Below are positions 25,751 to 34,636 of a stretch of 64,000 nucleotides of DNA, piece by piece. Where the stretch lies: contig JAUNIB010000001.1 of assembly GCA_030523645.1 (NCBI GenBank), forward strand, positions 124,001-188,000, read 5' to 3'. Each line of letters opens with the position of its first letter. Within the stretch, counting starts at the first letter, position 1. Made by a program: the position numbers and the translations under genes. The DNA is from Selenomonadaceae bacterium (GTDB lineage: Bacteria > Bacillota > Negativicutes > Selenomonadales > Selenomonadaceae). The notes under the pieces are model-generated. The model was not told where the DNA came from and ran no database searches. It was given only the letters and a program-made list of their open reading frames with translations.

Positions 25751-27091
25751 GTGTCTCTAGTAGTAGGTTTCTTGGTCCTGCTGGCCTGCCTCGTTATCGG
25801 CGTTCGTCACGGCGGTATCGGCCTGGCTGTCATCAGTGCCATCGGTCTCGTCATCTATGTATTCGGCTTCCATTATAAGCCGGGTGCTCCCCCGGTAGGC
25901 GTTATGCTCACCATTCTTGCGGTTATCACCTGCGGCGGCTTCCTGCAGGCCGGCGGCGGTCTCACCGTAATGCTTCAGTACGCTGAGCGTTTCCTGCGTG
26001 CCAACCCGCGCTACATCACCGTACTTGCTCCTATTACTACCTGGTTCCTCACCGTTCTCTGCGGTACCGGCCATGTAGTATACACCATGTTCCCCATTAT
26101 CTATGATATCGCTATCAAGCAGAATATCCGTCCTGAGCGCCCGATGGCTGCTGCCTCCGTTGCTTCCCAGATGGGTATCGTTGCTTCCCCGGCATCCGTT
26201 GCCGTTGTATCTCTGGTAGGCTTCCTTGCTGCCGGCGGCTGCGAAGTTTCCGTTGCCAAGGTTCTCACCATTTCCATCGTAGCTACTCTCTCCGGCGTTA
26301 TCGCCTGCGGTCTCATCAGCCTTAACCGCGGTAAGGACCTCGATAAGGATGAAGAGTTCCAGGCTCTCATCTCTGATCCTGAGCAGAAGGCTTATGTATA
26401 TGGCAACAACGAGAGCCTTCAGGATGTTGTCCTTCCGGCTTCCAACTTCCGCTGCATGTACATCTTCTTCGTAGCTATTGCTTTCATCGCTGTATTCGGT
26501 TCCTTCCCTGAGCTCCTTCCGCACTTCAAGAATGCTAAGGGCGCTATGAAGCCGATCTCCATGACCAACGTTATCCAGATGGTAATGATGGTTGCTTCCG
26601 CTGTCATGCTCTTCCTCTGCAACATCAAGGCAAAGGAAGTCGGCAAGACTCAGGTATTCTCCTCCGGTGTTGTCGCTCTCGTATCCGTATACGGCGTTGC
26701 CTGGATGGCTGATACCTTCTTCGGCGCTCACATGGGCATGCTGAAGTCCTTCCTCGGCACCACCGTTAAGGCTTACCCCTGGGCTTATGCTCTGATTGCA
26801 TTCTTTACCTCCAAGTTGGTTAACTCTCAGGGTGCTGCAATCGCTATCGTCGTTCCGCTGGCTCTCACCGTTGGCGTTGAGCCGGTCATCATCCTGTCCT
26901 TCATCTCCGCTGCTTACGGTTACTTCTTCCTGCCGACCTATCCTTCCGATCTGGCCTGCATTGGTTTCGACCGCAGCGGTACCACCAAGATTGGTAAGTT
27001 CCTGCTCAACCACAGCTTCATGCTCCCGGGTGCTACCGGCGTTATCGTTGGCTGCTGCGTTGGTTATGTAATGGCTCACGCTGTTCTGTAA
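25751..27091 (+). CDS. Anaerobic C4-dicarboxylate transporter, DcuA/DcuB family
   Basis: 446 residues from GTG 25751, with AAGGAGG placed 8 nt upstream. Ten or more membrane segments; exchanges fumarate, malate or aspartate for succinate in anaerobes. Signatures: FLVLLACLVIGVRHGGIGLAV at the N-terminus, GTGHVVYTMFPIIYDIAI, RPERPMAAASVASQMGIVASPASVAVV, and FLPTYPSDLACIGFDRSGTTKIGKFLLNHSFM at the C-terminus. Codon choice is strongly biased, as expected for an abundant protein. DcuA versus DcuB cannot be decided. Confidence 0.92.
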   Translation: MSLVVGFLVLLACLVIGVRHGGIGLAVISAIGLVIYVFGFHYKPGAPPVGVMLTILAVITCGGFLQAGGGLTVMLQYAERFLRANPRYITVLAPITTWFLTVLCGTGHVVYTMFPIIYDIAIKQNIRPERPMAAASVASQMGIVASPASVAVVSLVGFLAAGGCEVSVAKVLTISIVATLSGVIACGLISLNRGKDLDKDEEFQALISDPEQKAYVYGNNESLQDVVLPASNFRCMYIFFVAIAFIAVFGSFPELLPHFKNAKGAMKPISMTNVIQMVMMVASAVMLFLCNIKAKEVGKTQVFSSGVVALVSVYGVAWMADTFFGAHMGMLKSFLGTTVKAYPWAYALIAFFTSKLVNSQGAAIAIVVPLALTVGVEPVIILSFISAAYGYFFLPTYPSDLACIGFDRSGTTKIGKFLLNHSFMLPGATGVIVGCCVGYVMAHAVL

Positions 27092-27120
27092 TCAATAGGG
27101 AACTAATAAAGCAATAAGAA

Positions 27121-27165
27121 AGGCGCTGCGAAAATGAGCAACATTTTCCGCAGCGCCTGTTTTTA
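27121..27165 (+). terminator. Terminator of dcu, GCAA-capped family
   Basis: AGGCGCTGCGAAAATG / CATTTTCCGCAGCGCCT with AGCAA loop, then TTTTT. Shares the upper stem and loop with terminators at 28153, 32873 and 63083. Confidence 0.85.
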
Positions 27166-27280
27166 TGCCTGCTTACATCAGCTGGGCGCAATTCATCCCG
27201 CAATTTGTCCCAAGTATGCCCGCACAGCTTCTTTATCTGCGAGCGCAAAATATGGTAAAATAGCTGTAGTGTGTGACAAC

Positions 27281-27319
27281 TTTCAGGCTGTTCACGGAAA
27301 CGCCGTGAGCAGCCTGAAA
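27281..27319 (+). promoter_or_regulatory. Long perfect hairpin in the leader of the TauE-family gene
   Basis: TTTCAGGCTG (27281-27290) pairs fully with CAGCCTGAAA (27310-27319), extended by TTCACGG/CCGTGAG with an AAACG loop. No T-run follows, so it is not an ordinary terminator. A second small hairpin CCTC-GAAAT-GGAGG (27328-27341) contains the ribosome site of the gene. Possible RNA switch or protein-binding site; no known class recognised. Confidence 0.5.
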
Positions 27320-27348
27320 GCCGGACACCTCGAAATGGAGGCTTATTT

Positions 27349-28119
27349 ATGGATTTCAATTTGCTTGGCTTTGCAGGGCTCGGCGTTTTTACCGGCGTGG
27401 TCGGTGCTTTGCTGGGCTTGGGCGGTGGCGTGGTCATCGTGCCGTTTCTGGTTTTCGCGGCACACTTTGAGCCGCAGCTGGCCATTGGAACCTCCATGTT
27501 CGTAGTGCTTCTGAATTCTGTTTCCGGCGCCTGCGGCTATATCCGCAAAAAGCTGGCCTGTACCGGTGCGGCTGTCTGTTTTTCTCTGGCTACTGTTCCG
27601 GGAGCCTTTTTGGGCAGCTATGCGGCTGCCTATCTGCAGGGACGGGTTTTCTTCGGAGTATTTGGTCTTTTCTTCTTGGGCGTCGCCTTTAATATGTTCC
27701 GCAAGGCAAATCAGAGCGGTGAAGAAAACGGAGTGACAACCGTACCGGAGCATTACGACAAGAAGCTCGGTATTATCTGCAGCATTTTCGTCGGCTTTTT
27801 GGCCAGCGTGCTGGGTATTGGCGGCGGTGTTATTCATGTGCCGTTTATGATTTATGTACTGCGCTTTCCCGTGAAGGTTGCCATTGCGACCTCTACCTGC
27901 ATCCTGGCCGTGTCGGCCATAGCAGGTGTGGCCAGTCACGCTTACCTTGGTCATATTATGTGGGTGGCCGGTCTGGCACTCGGCATCGGTGCTGCCATCG
28001 GCGCACAGATTGGTGTCCGTGTGGCGGCTGCTGTGAAATCCGCGCTGCTGATGAAGGCGGCAGGCGTATTGGTTGCGCTTACAGGGATTAGATTTCTCAT
28101 CAGTGCCCTTGGCCTTTGA
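27349..28119 (+). CDS. TauE/SafE-family sulfite/organosulfur exporter-like permease
   Basis: 256 residues, about eight membrane segments in two repeats. Family signatures FAGLGVFTGVVGALLGLGGGVVIVPFLV and, in the second half, VGFLASVLGIGGGVIHVPFMIYVLRFPVKVAIATSTCILAVSAI. Members export or import sulfite, sulfoacetate and similar anions; the substrate here is not determinable. Own leader with strong hairpin; single gene. Confidence 0.88.
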   Translation: MDFNLLGFAGLGVFTGVVGALLGLGGGVVIVPFLVFAAHFEPQLAIGTSMFVVLLNSVSGACGYIRKKLACTGAAVCFSLATVPGAFLGSYAAAYLQGRVFFGVFGLFFLGVAFNMFRKANQSGEENGVTTVPEHYDKKLGIICSIFVGFLASVLGIGGGVIHVPFMIYVLRFPVKVAIATSTCILAVSAIAGVASHAYLGHIMWVAGLALGIGAAIGAQIGVRVAAAVKSALLMKAAGVLVALTGIRFLISALGL

Positions 28120-28152
28120 TGAGGGCATGTTAAAGAGAATCATAAAAAACAA

Positions 28153-28195
28153 AGAGCTGTGAAAAGTGATTGCTCGTTTTTCACAGCTCTTTTTA
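28153..28195 (+). terminator. Terminator, GCAA-capped family (inverted)
   Basis: AGAGCTGTGAAAA ... TTTTTCACAGCTCT followed by TTTT; the loop region read on the minus strand is CGAGCAATCA. Works for the TauE gene and possibly the converging diguanylate cyclase. Confidence 0.85.
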
Positions 28196-28228
28196 TGTGT
28201 CTTTATTCGTTTGTGGGTCTGCCTTGAT

Positions 28229-29965
28229 TCAGCGGTCAATATCCTTGACGTACAGGAACAGGCTCTGATTGTCTTCGCTGTAGTCTTCGGCAAGGATAAT
28301 TTCCATCATTACCTGCTTGTAGCTGTCATCGTATTTTCTTCTGTGGAATATATGAAGGGATGTCTTGCCGTCGGCAAAGTAATTCTTCATATATTCGAGA
28401 TTTGTGACTCTGAGATACTCAGCTAAATCAACGGGATGAACCTGACCGGTTGTGCCGAAGGCTGTCAGCCATTCGGAAATCTTTTCGGAAAAACCCTTTT
28501 CCGGAGTCATTTCGCCGACATCCATGTTGATGACCTGACAGGTATCGTCGGTAATGTTTATCTTCAGGATTTTGGTATACAGCCGGCACAGTGCCTTGTG
28601 AGCATCCTGCTGGCCGCGCCTGTCAACACCTTGTTTTCGGTAGTGGGCAGTTTTTGCGGCGTACATTCTTTCTTCCGCGATAGCCCCCAGCTGTCTGACG
28701 GAGGATTCGGGGCTTTCTTCCTTGCTGACCCAGCCGTAGGCAACAGACAGACTGTCAATCAGCGAGCCTTTCCAACCGGAAATTTCCTCATCAAAGGCGG
28801 CGAGTATATCCTTTACGGGATAGACATCCTTTACGAGAATAGCGACAAATTCATCTCCGCCTACCCGGTAAATCCTGCCGTGAGGGCCGAAAATCTTCTT
28901 CATGCACTGGCAGGCGCCGGTGATTAATTCGTCTCCTGCCATGTGACCCTTTGTATCGTTGATTACCTTCAGACCGTTTACATCAATGGAGATGTAGATG
29001 AAGTCATCTTCCTCCGGCTTGTCGTTGTGCGCGTAGATATCTTCCTCGTAGGCCCGGCGATTATATAATCCGGTGAGCTCATCTGTCTGTGATTTATGAA
29101 GGAGCTGCTCCTGCTGCTTTTTCTCGGCATCATTGACGCGGGTAGTAAAAATTACCTTCGTCGGTTTGCCTTCCGCATCGGCTTCCATCATTATGAAGCC
29201 TGCAATGAACCAGCCGGTGTTTCTGCCCACAAGCTGCTTCGTTAACAGCTTTTTGTTTTTCATTCTCTCGGGGAGGGTGGACAGGTCGGTAAAAGCAAGG
29301 GCTTCCTCAAGATGGTCATCAAAGGAGACGGCGGTCATAATCTCGTGCATCATCTCGGCAGCACCATCAGTGTGATTGACAATCTTCCGTATTTCATTTT
29401 TTGTGGTATATTCGATAACTGTATCAGCGCAAAGATCAATGACATGTATGCTGTAGAAAATACCGCCGAGAGTGCCAAGAACCGAATAATATTCGTTTTT
29501 ATCGCTTATGGCGTGCTGAAGCATGGCAGCCTGAGCCTGCTGCCGGCGGACGAACTCGTCAACATCGTAGTGATAGCCTCTGATGATATAGCCACCCTCT
29601 ACCTTCTGAGAGGTGCCGCCGCAGCGGACATAGCGAACACCCTTGGTGGGATGCATCCACTGGTAGGTGTTTTCATCGTAAAAGCCCTTCTGCATTTGCT
29701 CTACACTGTGAAGTACCGAGGGAAGTGCCTCCGGCGTAATGTTGACAAACCAGTCGGTATAGGTTTTTTCCGGGGTACGCTCCTGACCGTCGATGCCAAG
29801 GAGCTTCTTCATGGTTTCGTCGGCGAACATCCGGGGTTCTTCACCGTCAAAAAGTTCAATTCGCCATATTCCCATGTGGGCAGAAGAAACAATATCGCGG
29901 ATTTCCGAAATATCGGTGAATTCGCCTCGTTCCTGTACGTTATTATTGTCCTGCATGTTAAACAC
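28229..29965 (-). CDS. PAS-GGDEF diguanylate cyclase
   Basis: 578 residues from GTG 29965 (AAGGA upstream; ATG 29956 is an alternative). N-terminal PAS-like sensor (about 20-160, SSAHMGIWRIELFDGE; YEN-type YQWMHPTKGVRYVRCGG), a second sensor-like region, GGDEF domain at about 300-460 with DELTGLYNRRAYEEDIYAH and the intact active site YRVGGDEFVAIL, then a C-terminal extra domain of about 110 residues. No RxxD inhibitory site at the usual spot. No transmembrane segments, so a cytoplasmic cyclic-di-GMP synthase with a soluble input. Gene neighbours give no hint of the signal. Confidence 0.88.
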   Translation of the reverse strand: MFNMQDNNNVQERGEFTDISEIRDIVSSAHMGIWRIELFDGEEPRMFADETMKKLLGIDGQERTPEKTYTDWFVNITPEALPSVLHSVEQMQKGFYDENTYQWMHPTKGVRYVRCGGTSQKVEGGYIIRGYHYDVDEFVRRQQAQAAMLQHAISDKNEYYSVLGTLGGIFYSIHVIDLCADTVIEYTTKNEIRKIVNHTDGAAEMMHEIMTAVSFDDHLEEALAFTDLSTLPERMKNKKLLTKQLVGRNTGWFIAGFIMMEADAEGKPTKVIFTTRVNDAEKKQQEQLLHKSQTDELTGLYNRRAYEEDIYAHNDKPEEDDFIYISIDVNGLKVINDTKGHMAGDELITGACQCMKKIFGPHGRIYRVGGDEFVAILVKDVYPVKDILAAFDEEISGWKGSLIDSLSVAYGWVSKEESPESSVRQLGAIAEERMYAAKTAHYRKQGVDRRGQQDAHKALCRLYTKILKINITDDTCQVINMDVGEMTPEKGFSEKISEWLTAFGTTGQVHPVDLAEYLRVTNLEYMKNYFADGKTSLHIFHRRKYDDSYKQVMMEIILAEDYSEDNQSLFLYVKDIDR

Positions 29966-30102
29966 AATTCCTTATCAGTATAGTAATACAGTCTATAAAA
30001 TTTCATTATAAAACCACATTATATAATATAGCTTAAATTATACTTTTATGCAATGAATAGAAAAGGAATATTTCCTTATATGAATATTACAGAAAATTGG
30101 CG

Positions 30103-30132
30103 TTGCAATTTTGAGAAGGTTGGCGTTATAAT
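30103..30132 (+). promoter_or_regulatory. Predicted promoter of alaS
   Basis: TTGCAA (30103-30108), 18 bp, TATAAT (30127-30132); about 80-nt leader before the TTG start codon, no T-box seen. Confidence 0.6.
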
Positions 30133-30219
30133 ATTCAAGTTAGAGTGTCAGCATATATCCGGCACTCGGCATAACTTTGCCGGTACCGGCGTTATATTCT
30201 TTGTTGGGGGTAGATTTTT

Positions 30220-32847
30220 TTGAAGAACTTATCGGGTAATGAGCTTCGCGAAGCCTATTTGAAATTTTTTGCAGAGAAGAAGGGCCACCTTCGTCTGGAC
30301 AGCGCCTCGCTGATTCCGGAGAATGACCCCACTCTGCTGATGATTGGTGCCGGCATGGCTCCCTTCAAGCCGTTCTTTACCGGCAAGATGAAGCCGCCTC
30401 GCACTCGTATTACCACCAGCCAGCGCTGCGTCCGCACCGGCGATATTGAGAATGTCGGCCGCACCGCTCGCCATCAGACCTTCTTTGAAATGCTGGGCAA
30501 CTTCTCCTTCGGTGACTATTTCAAGGCCGAGGCTATTCCCTGGGCATGGGAGTTCCTTACCGAAGTGCTGGAAATGCCGAAGGATAAGCTCTATGCTACT
30601 GTTTATCCCAAGGATGATGAAGCTGTAGAAATCTGGAAGCAGCAGCCCGGCTTCTTCCAGGATCATATCGTTAAGCTGGAAGACAACTTCTGGGAAATCG
30701 GCCCCGGCCCCTGCGGTCCGGACTCCGAAATCTACATCGACCTCGGTGCAGACCGCGGCTGCGGCCAGCCCACCTGCGGCGTAGGCTGCGACTGCGACCG
30801 CTATCTGGAAATCTGGAATCTGGTATTCACCCAGTTCGACCGTACCGAGGACGGCGAGTACCTGCCGCTGGCCAAGAAGAACATTGATACAGGTGCCGGC
30901 CTTGAGCGTCTTGCTTCCGTACTCCAGGGCAAGCGCTCCAACTTTGAGACCGACCTGCTTTTCCCGATTATTGAATATACCGCTAAAACCTGCGGCAAGG
31001 AGTACGGCGCAAATCCTCAGGATGATATCTCCATGAAGGTTATCGCCGACCATGCCCGCAGCATGAGCGTTATGATTATGGATGGCATCCTCCCCTCCAA
31101 TGAGGGCCGCGGCTATGTCCTCCGCCGTATTCTCCGCCGTGCAGTCCGCCACGGCCGCATGCTGGGCATTACCGGCAGCTTCCTGGCCGGTGCTGTTGAG
31201 GCCGTCATCAAGATTTATGAAGGCGCAGCCGGCTTTGAGGCTCTTACCGCCCGTCAGGACTACATCAAGAAGGTTATCAGCCTTGAGGAAGAGCGCTTCC
31301 ATGAGACTCTCAATCAGGGTATCGAAATCCTCGATGGCTACATTGCAGACATGAAGGCTGCCGGCAAGCAGGCTCTTGACGGCGAGCTGGGCTTTAAGCT
31401 CTATGATACCTTCGGCTTCCCCTGGGAGCTGACTGCCGAAATCCTCGAGGATAACGGTCTGACTCTGGATAAGGACGGCTTCGATGCCGCTATGAACGCT
31501 CAGCGTACCCGCGCCCGTGAGGCTCGTCAGGAGAACCAGCGCGTAGCTGTTCCTGACCTTACCGGTATTGATATTTCCGCGCTCCGCCGCGATGAAAAGG
31601 CCACCGAGGCAAAGGTCGTTGCCATCTGGAAGGACGGCGTTCTCGTCAACGCGCTTACCGACGGCGAGGAAGCCGGCATTATCCTCGATGTTACCCCCTT
31701 CTACGCAGAAGGCGGCGGACAGGTGGGCGATGTGGGTCTCCTGAAGAGCGAGCTTGGCCGTCTCGAGGTAGCCAATGCCAAGAAGCTGCCGGACGGTACC
31801 GTATATCATATCGCCTATGTCGCTGAGGGTCAGGTCAAGGTCGGCGACAAGGTAGAAATCGAAATCGACAGGAAGCTGAAGCTGGCTTCTGCCCGCAATC
31901 ATACTGCAACCCATCTCCTTCAGGCTGCTCTGAAGAAGGTCGTCGGCACTCAGGTAAATCAGGCAGGCTCCCTTGTAACTCCGGAGCGTCTGCGCTTTGA
32001 CTTCTCCAACTTCGAGCCGGTAACCGAACAGCAGCTGGCTGATGTTGAGGAGCTGGTAAATGAAGAAATCCTCAAGGGAACCGATGTAGAAATCGAAGAG
32101 ATGGCACAGGCCACTGCTCGCGAGAAGGGTGCTATGGCCCTCTTCGGCGAGAAGTACGGTGACATCGTCCGCGTCGTAACTGTTCCGGGCTTCTCCATGG
32201 AGCTTTGCGGCGGTTCTCATGTTAAGAATGTAGGTCAGATCGGCCTCTTCAAGATTGTCAGCGAGTCCGGTGTAGCTGCCGGTGTTCGCCGTATTGAAGC
32301 TATCACCGGTGCGGCTGCCCTCGAGTACGCTCGTCGTCAGGAAGCTGCCGTCAAGGAAGCTGCTGCCATCCTCAAGACCCGCCCGGCTGATGTCGTTGCC
32401 AAGCTGAACGCTCTCGTAGCCGAGCATAAGGAAATGGCTCAGGAGATTGCGGCTGTCAACGCTGCCCGCGAGAAGATGGATGCTCAGAATCTCGTAATGG
32501 GCATGAAGAAGTACGGTGAGACTCCGGTTGCTATGGGTAAGGTAAGTGCCGAGTCCATCGATGACATTCGCCGCATGGCTGACCTGGTACTGGAGCAGCT
32601 GGCCGGTGGTCTCGTTGTTCTGGCTGCTGTAGCCGACGGCAAGGTTACCTTCGTTGCCAAGGTCTCCAAGGAGGCCGTGAAGGCTGGCTTCCATGCCGGC
32701 AAGCTGGTCAAGGAGGCTGCTCAGGTGGTCGGCGGCAACGGCGGCGGTCGCCCGGATATGGCACAGGCCGGCGGCAAGAACCCCGAGAAGCTGCAGGCTG
32801 CCTTTGATAAGGTTACCGAGGTTATCGAGGCAACTCTTGGTCTGTAA
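30220..32847 (+). CDS. alaS: Alanyl-tRNA synthetase
   Basis: 875 residues from TTG 30220 (GGGGGT upstream). Class II synthetase charging tRNA-Ala, with editing. Seen: N-terminal LSGNELREAYLKFFAEKKGHLRLDSASL, motif 2 region RCVRTGDIENVGRTARHQTFFEMLGNFSFGDYF, zinc/editing domain HTATHLLQAALKKV and MELCGGSHVKNVG, and a C-terminal oligomerisation/DHHA1 domain ending VVGGNGGGRPDMAQAGGKNP. Strong codon bias. Flanked by its own promoter and terminator. Confidence 0.97.
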   Translation: MKNLSGNELREAYLKFFAEKKGHLRLDSASLIPENDPTLLMIGAGMAPFKPFFTGKMKPPRTRITTSQRCVRTGDIENVGRTARHQTFFEMLGNFSFGDYFKAEAIPWAWEFLTEVLEMPKDKLYATVYPKDDEAVEIWKQQPGFFQDHIVKLEDNFWEIGPGPCGPDSEIYIDLGADRGCGQPTCGVGCDCDRYLEIWNLVFTQFDRTEDGEYLPLAKKNIDTGAGLERLASVLQGKRSNFETDLLFPIIEYTAKTCGKEYGANPQDDISMKVIADHARSMSVMIMDGILPSNEGRGYVLRRILRRAVRHGRMLGITGSFLAGAVEAVIKIYEGAAGFEALTARQDYIKKVISLEEERFHETLNQGIEILDGYIADMKAAGKQALDGELGFKLYDTFGFPWELTAEILEDNGLTLDKDGFDAAMNAQRTRAREARQENQRVAVPDLTGIDISALRRDEKATEAKVVAIWKDGVLVNALTDGEEAGIILDVTPFYAEGGGQVGDVGLLKSELGRLEVANAKKLPDGTVYHIAYVAEGQVKVGDKVEIEIDRKLKLASARNHTATHLLQAALKKVVGTQVNQAGSLVTPERLRFDFSNFEPVTEQQLADVEELVNEEILKGTDVEIEEMAQATAREKGAMALFGEKYGDIVRVVTVPGFSMELCGGSHVKNVGQIGLFKIVSESGVAAGVRRIEAITGAAALEYARRQEAAVKEAAAILKTRPADVVAKLNALVAEHKEMAQEIAAVNAAREKMDAQNLVMGMKKYGETPVAMGKVSAESIDDIRRMADLVLEQLAGGLVVLAAVADGKVTFVAKVSKEAVKAGFHAGKLVKEAAQVVGGNGGGRPDMAQAGGKNPEKLQAAFDKVTEVIEATLGL

Positions 32848-32872
32848 TTAGTAAAGTAATAAGCGATATAAA

Positions 32873-32916
32873 AGAGGGGCTGTGAAAGATGAGCAATCAT
32901 TTTTCACAGCCCCTTC
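32873..32916 (+). terminator. Terminator of alaS, GCAA-capped family
   Basis: GGGGCTGTGAAA-GATGAGCAATCAT-TTTCACAGCCCC; upper stem ATGA-GCAA-TCAT identical to the other three family members. Confidence 0.85.
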
Positions 32917-32928
32917 CTTAATGTAAAT

Positions 32929-33068
32929 GCTGAGAAAAATGTCTGTAAGAAAACCGTTTATCTGCGTCGGTACTTAGCGACCTGCGAGTAAGCATACGAA
33001 GCAGGAGCTTAGTACCGTTGCGCAGATAACCGAGCGAGAGTGTGTTTTCGTCAGACTTTTTTCTCAGC
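32929..33068. repeat. 140-bp nested palindrome
   Basis: Outer arms GCTGAGAAAAA (32929-32939) and TTTTTTCTCAGC (33057-33068); then GTCTG/CAGAC, AAGAAAAC/GTTTTC, TTATCTGCG/CGCAGATAA, CGGTACTTAG/CTTAGTACCG and the tip CCTGC/GCAGG. Nearly every segment on the left has a complement on the right in order. Not an ORF. Could be a mobile palindromic repeat or a structured RNA. Confidence 0.7.
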
Positions 33069-33081
33069 TTATTTTGTGTAT

Positions 33082-33115
33082 AAAAAAAGTCTGCCAGCGT
33101 ATGCTGACAGACTTT
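33082..33115 (-). terminator. Terminator of the secreted protein gene
   Basis: On the minus strand AAGTCTGTCAGC-ATAC-GCTGGCAGACTT followed by TTTTT, 18 bp after the stop codon. Confidence 0.8.
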
Positions 33116-33132
33116 AATATTCTTGATTTTTC

Positions 33133-33720
33133 TTACTTCTGACGATTCTGTGCCGTCTTTACACGGGCAAAGCGGTGTGCGAATTTTGCAGAGGTGATGA
33201 AGTAGCTCTTGAGGACTCTGGCGAAGTCTTCAGAGGTGGTGTTGCTCATAGCGATGGCGAAAGCGAAATTGCCGCGGACCCAACGGGCTGCATAGCTGCC
33301 GTGGTCGGTGGAGCAGATATCAACAGTCACCAGATCGGAGCTGAGAAGCTGAGTGGTGGCCCACTCATAGCCTACGAAGCCGCTGATGTCATCCAGACCG
33401 CTGTCGGCGCGAAGGGCAGTGCGAACCATCAGCTCGCTGCTGTCTATCTGATTGACGAAGCGGATGTCGCTGACACGACCGGCAATAGCGGAGATGACAA
33501 CCGCCGGGTCATAGGCACGATATATATCACCGGGGAGATAGAGTACAGGGAAGCCCAAGGCACGCTGGAGGGTAGGAATATCCTCATAGGTGCTGACAGG
33601 ATTAGCCATTGAGGCAGTAGCCTGAGCGGCAGGAGCTTCCTCAGCGAAAGCAGGAGCGGCAAAGGCGAAGGCGGCAACAGCAGCTGCGGCCAAAGTTTTT
33701 TTCAGACTGGCAAATTTCAT
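33133..33720 (-). CDS. Secreted or periplasmic protein of unknown function
   Basis: 195 residues. Clear Sec signal peptide: basic N-terminus MKFASLKK, a hydrophobic Ala-rich core, and a PAFA-type cleavage site near residue 26. The mature part has no recognised domain; visible blocks are YEDIPTLQRALGFPVLYLPGD, IDSSELMVRTALRADSGLDDISGFVGYEWAT and DICSTDHGSYAARWVRGNFAFAIA, suggesting a compact alpha/beta fold. The TTPF-like Ala tract after cleavage (EEAPAAQATA) is a linker. Own terminator; function unknown. Confidence 0.75.
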   Translation of the reverse strand: MKFASLKKTLAAAAVAAFAFAAPAFAEEAPAAQATASMANPVSTYEDIPTLQRALGFPVLYLPGDIYRAYDPAVVISAIAGRVSDIRFVNQIDSSELMVRTALRADSGLDDISGFVGYEWATTQLLSSDLVTVDICSTDHGSYAARWVRGNFAFAIAMSNTTSEDFARVLKSYFITSAKFAHRFARVKTAQNRQK

Positions 33721-33832
33721 TATTATTTCCTCCGATGTATCTTTGTTAAAACAATACCATTACATTATAACGCAGTTATTCATAGAATTGCAATGCAATT
33801 CTTATCTTTAGGCTGATGAGGCTTATAAATAG

Positions 33833-33885
33833 TGTCAACCAATCTCGTTAACCTAGTTGACAATGTGAGTTGACGGTCTTATTAT
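33833..33885 (+). promoter_or_regulatory. bio promoter with BirA-like operator
   Basis: TGTCAAC (33833-33839), 16 bp, GTTGACA (33856-33862): a perfect 7-bp inverted repeat with the spacing expected of biotin-repressor BirA operators (TTGTNAACC-N14..16-GGTTNACAA type). The right arm is also the -35 box TTGACA, followed by 17 bp and TATTAT (33880-33885). Binding would block the promoter of bioDA when biotin is high. Confidence 0.75.
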
Positions 33886-33916
33886 AGAGGAAGAATTTTT
33901 ATTCAGGAGGCCTATT

Positions 33917-34603
33917 ATGGGTAAGGGAATATTTATTACCGGAACAGGAACCGATGTAGGGAAGACCTTTGTTACTGCTCTCATCGTTAAAAAGCTAAGA
34001 GATGCCGGAAAGAACGCCGGATACTATAAGGCAGCAATTTCCGGAGCCGAGAAAGCAGAGGACGGTACTCTCCTGCCGGGAGATGCCCTCTATGTAAATA
34101 AAGTGGCCGGGATAGGCGAGACTGTGGAGAACCTTGTGAGCTACACCTATTACGAGGCAGTGTCTCCCCATCTGGCGGCTCGCATCAACAGCCAGCAGCT
34201 TGACTTCCATAAAATCCGCGCCGATTACGAGCGGGCATTGGCCAAGTATGAGCTGCTTACCATGGAAGGCTCCGGCGGTATCATCTGCCCCCTGCGCTGG
34301 GATGACAAGCAGCATGTGATTATCGACGACCTTGTAAGCCGGCTGAATCTGGGTGCCATTGTGGTAGCCGACGCAGGTCTCGGCACCATAAACAGCGCGG
34401 TGCTGACTCTGGAGCATCTCTACATCCGCCACATTCCCTGCCGGGGTGTCATCCTGAACAATTGGCATCCGGGCAACATGATGGAGGAAGACAACCTCCG
34501 GATGATTGAGGAGATTACCGGCGTGAAGGTTATTGCCAAGGTTGAGCCGGGAGCCACTGAGCTGGACATTGATGCGGAGTTCCTTGCTTCGCTGTACGCC
34601 TGA
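33917..34603 (+). CDS. bioD: Dethiobiotin synthetase
   Basis: 228 residues; ATP-dependent ring closure of 7,8-diaminopelargonate with CO2 to dethiobiotin. P-loop-type GIFITGTGTDVGKTFVTALIV at the N-terminus, MEGSGGIICPLRW for Mg/substrate binding, and GVILNNWHPGN as the nucleotide-recognition strand. GGAGG 8 nt before the ATG. First gene of bioD-bioA, behind a BirA-like operator. bioB and bioF are not in the window. Confidence 0.95.
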   Translation: MGKGIFITGTGTDVGKTFVTALIVKKLRDAGKNAGYYKAAISGAEKAEDGTLLPGDALYVNKVAGIGETVENLVSYTYYEAVSPHLAARINSQQLDFHKIRADYERALAKYELLTMEGSGGIICPLRWDDKQHVIIDDLVSRLNLGAIVVADAGLGTINSAVLTLEHLYIRHIPCRGVILNNWHPGNMMEEDNLRMIEEITGVKVIAKVEPGATELDIDAEFLASLYA

Positions 34604-34636
34604 GAATAAATGAAACTGCAATAGGGAGAGATAGAC

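Noticed and set aside
25757-27079. 440-codon minus-strand open frame opposite the Dcu carrier
   Set aside because: Antisense shadow; composition is acidic/polar with no domain.
30229-32694. 821-codon minus-strand open frame opposite alaS
   Set aside because: Antisense shadow of alaS produced by strong codon bias.
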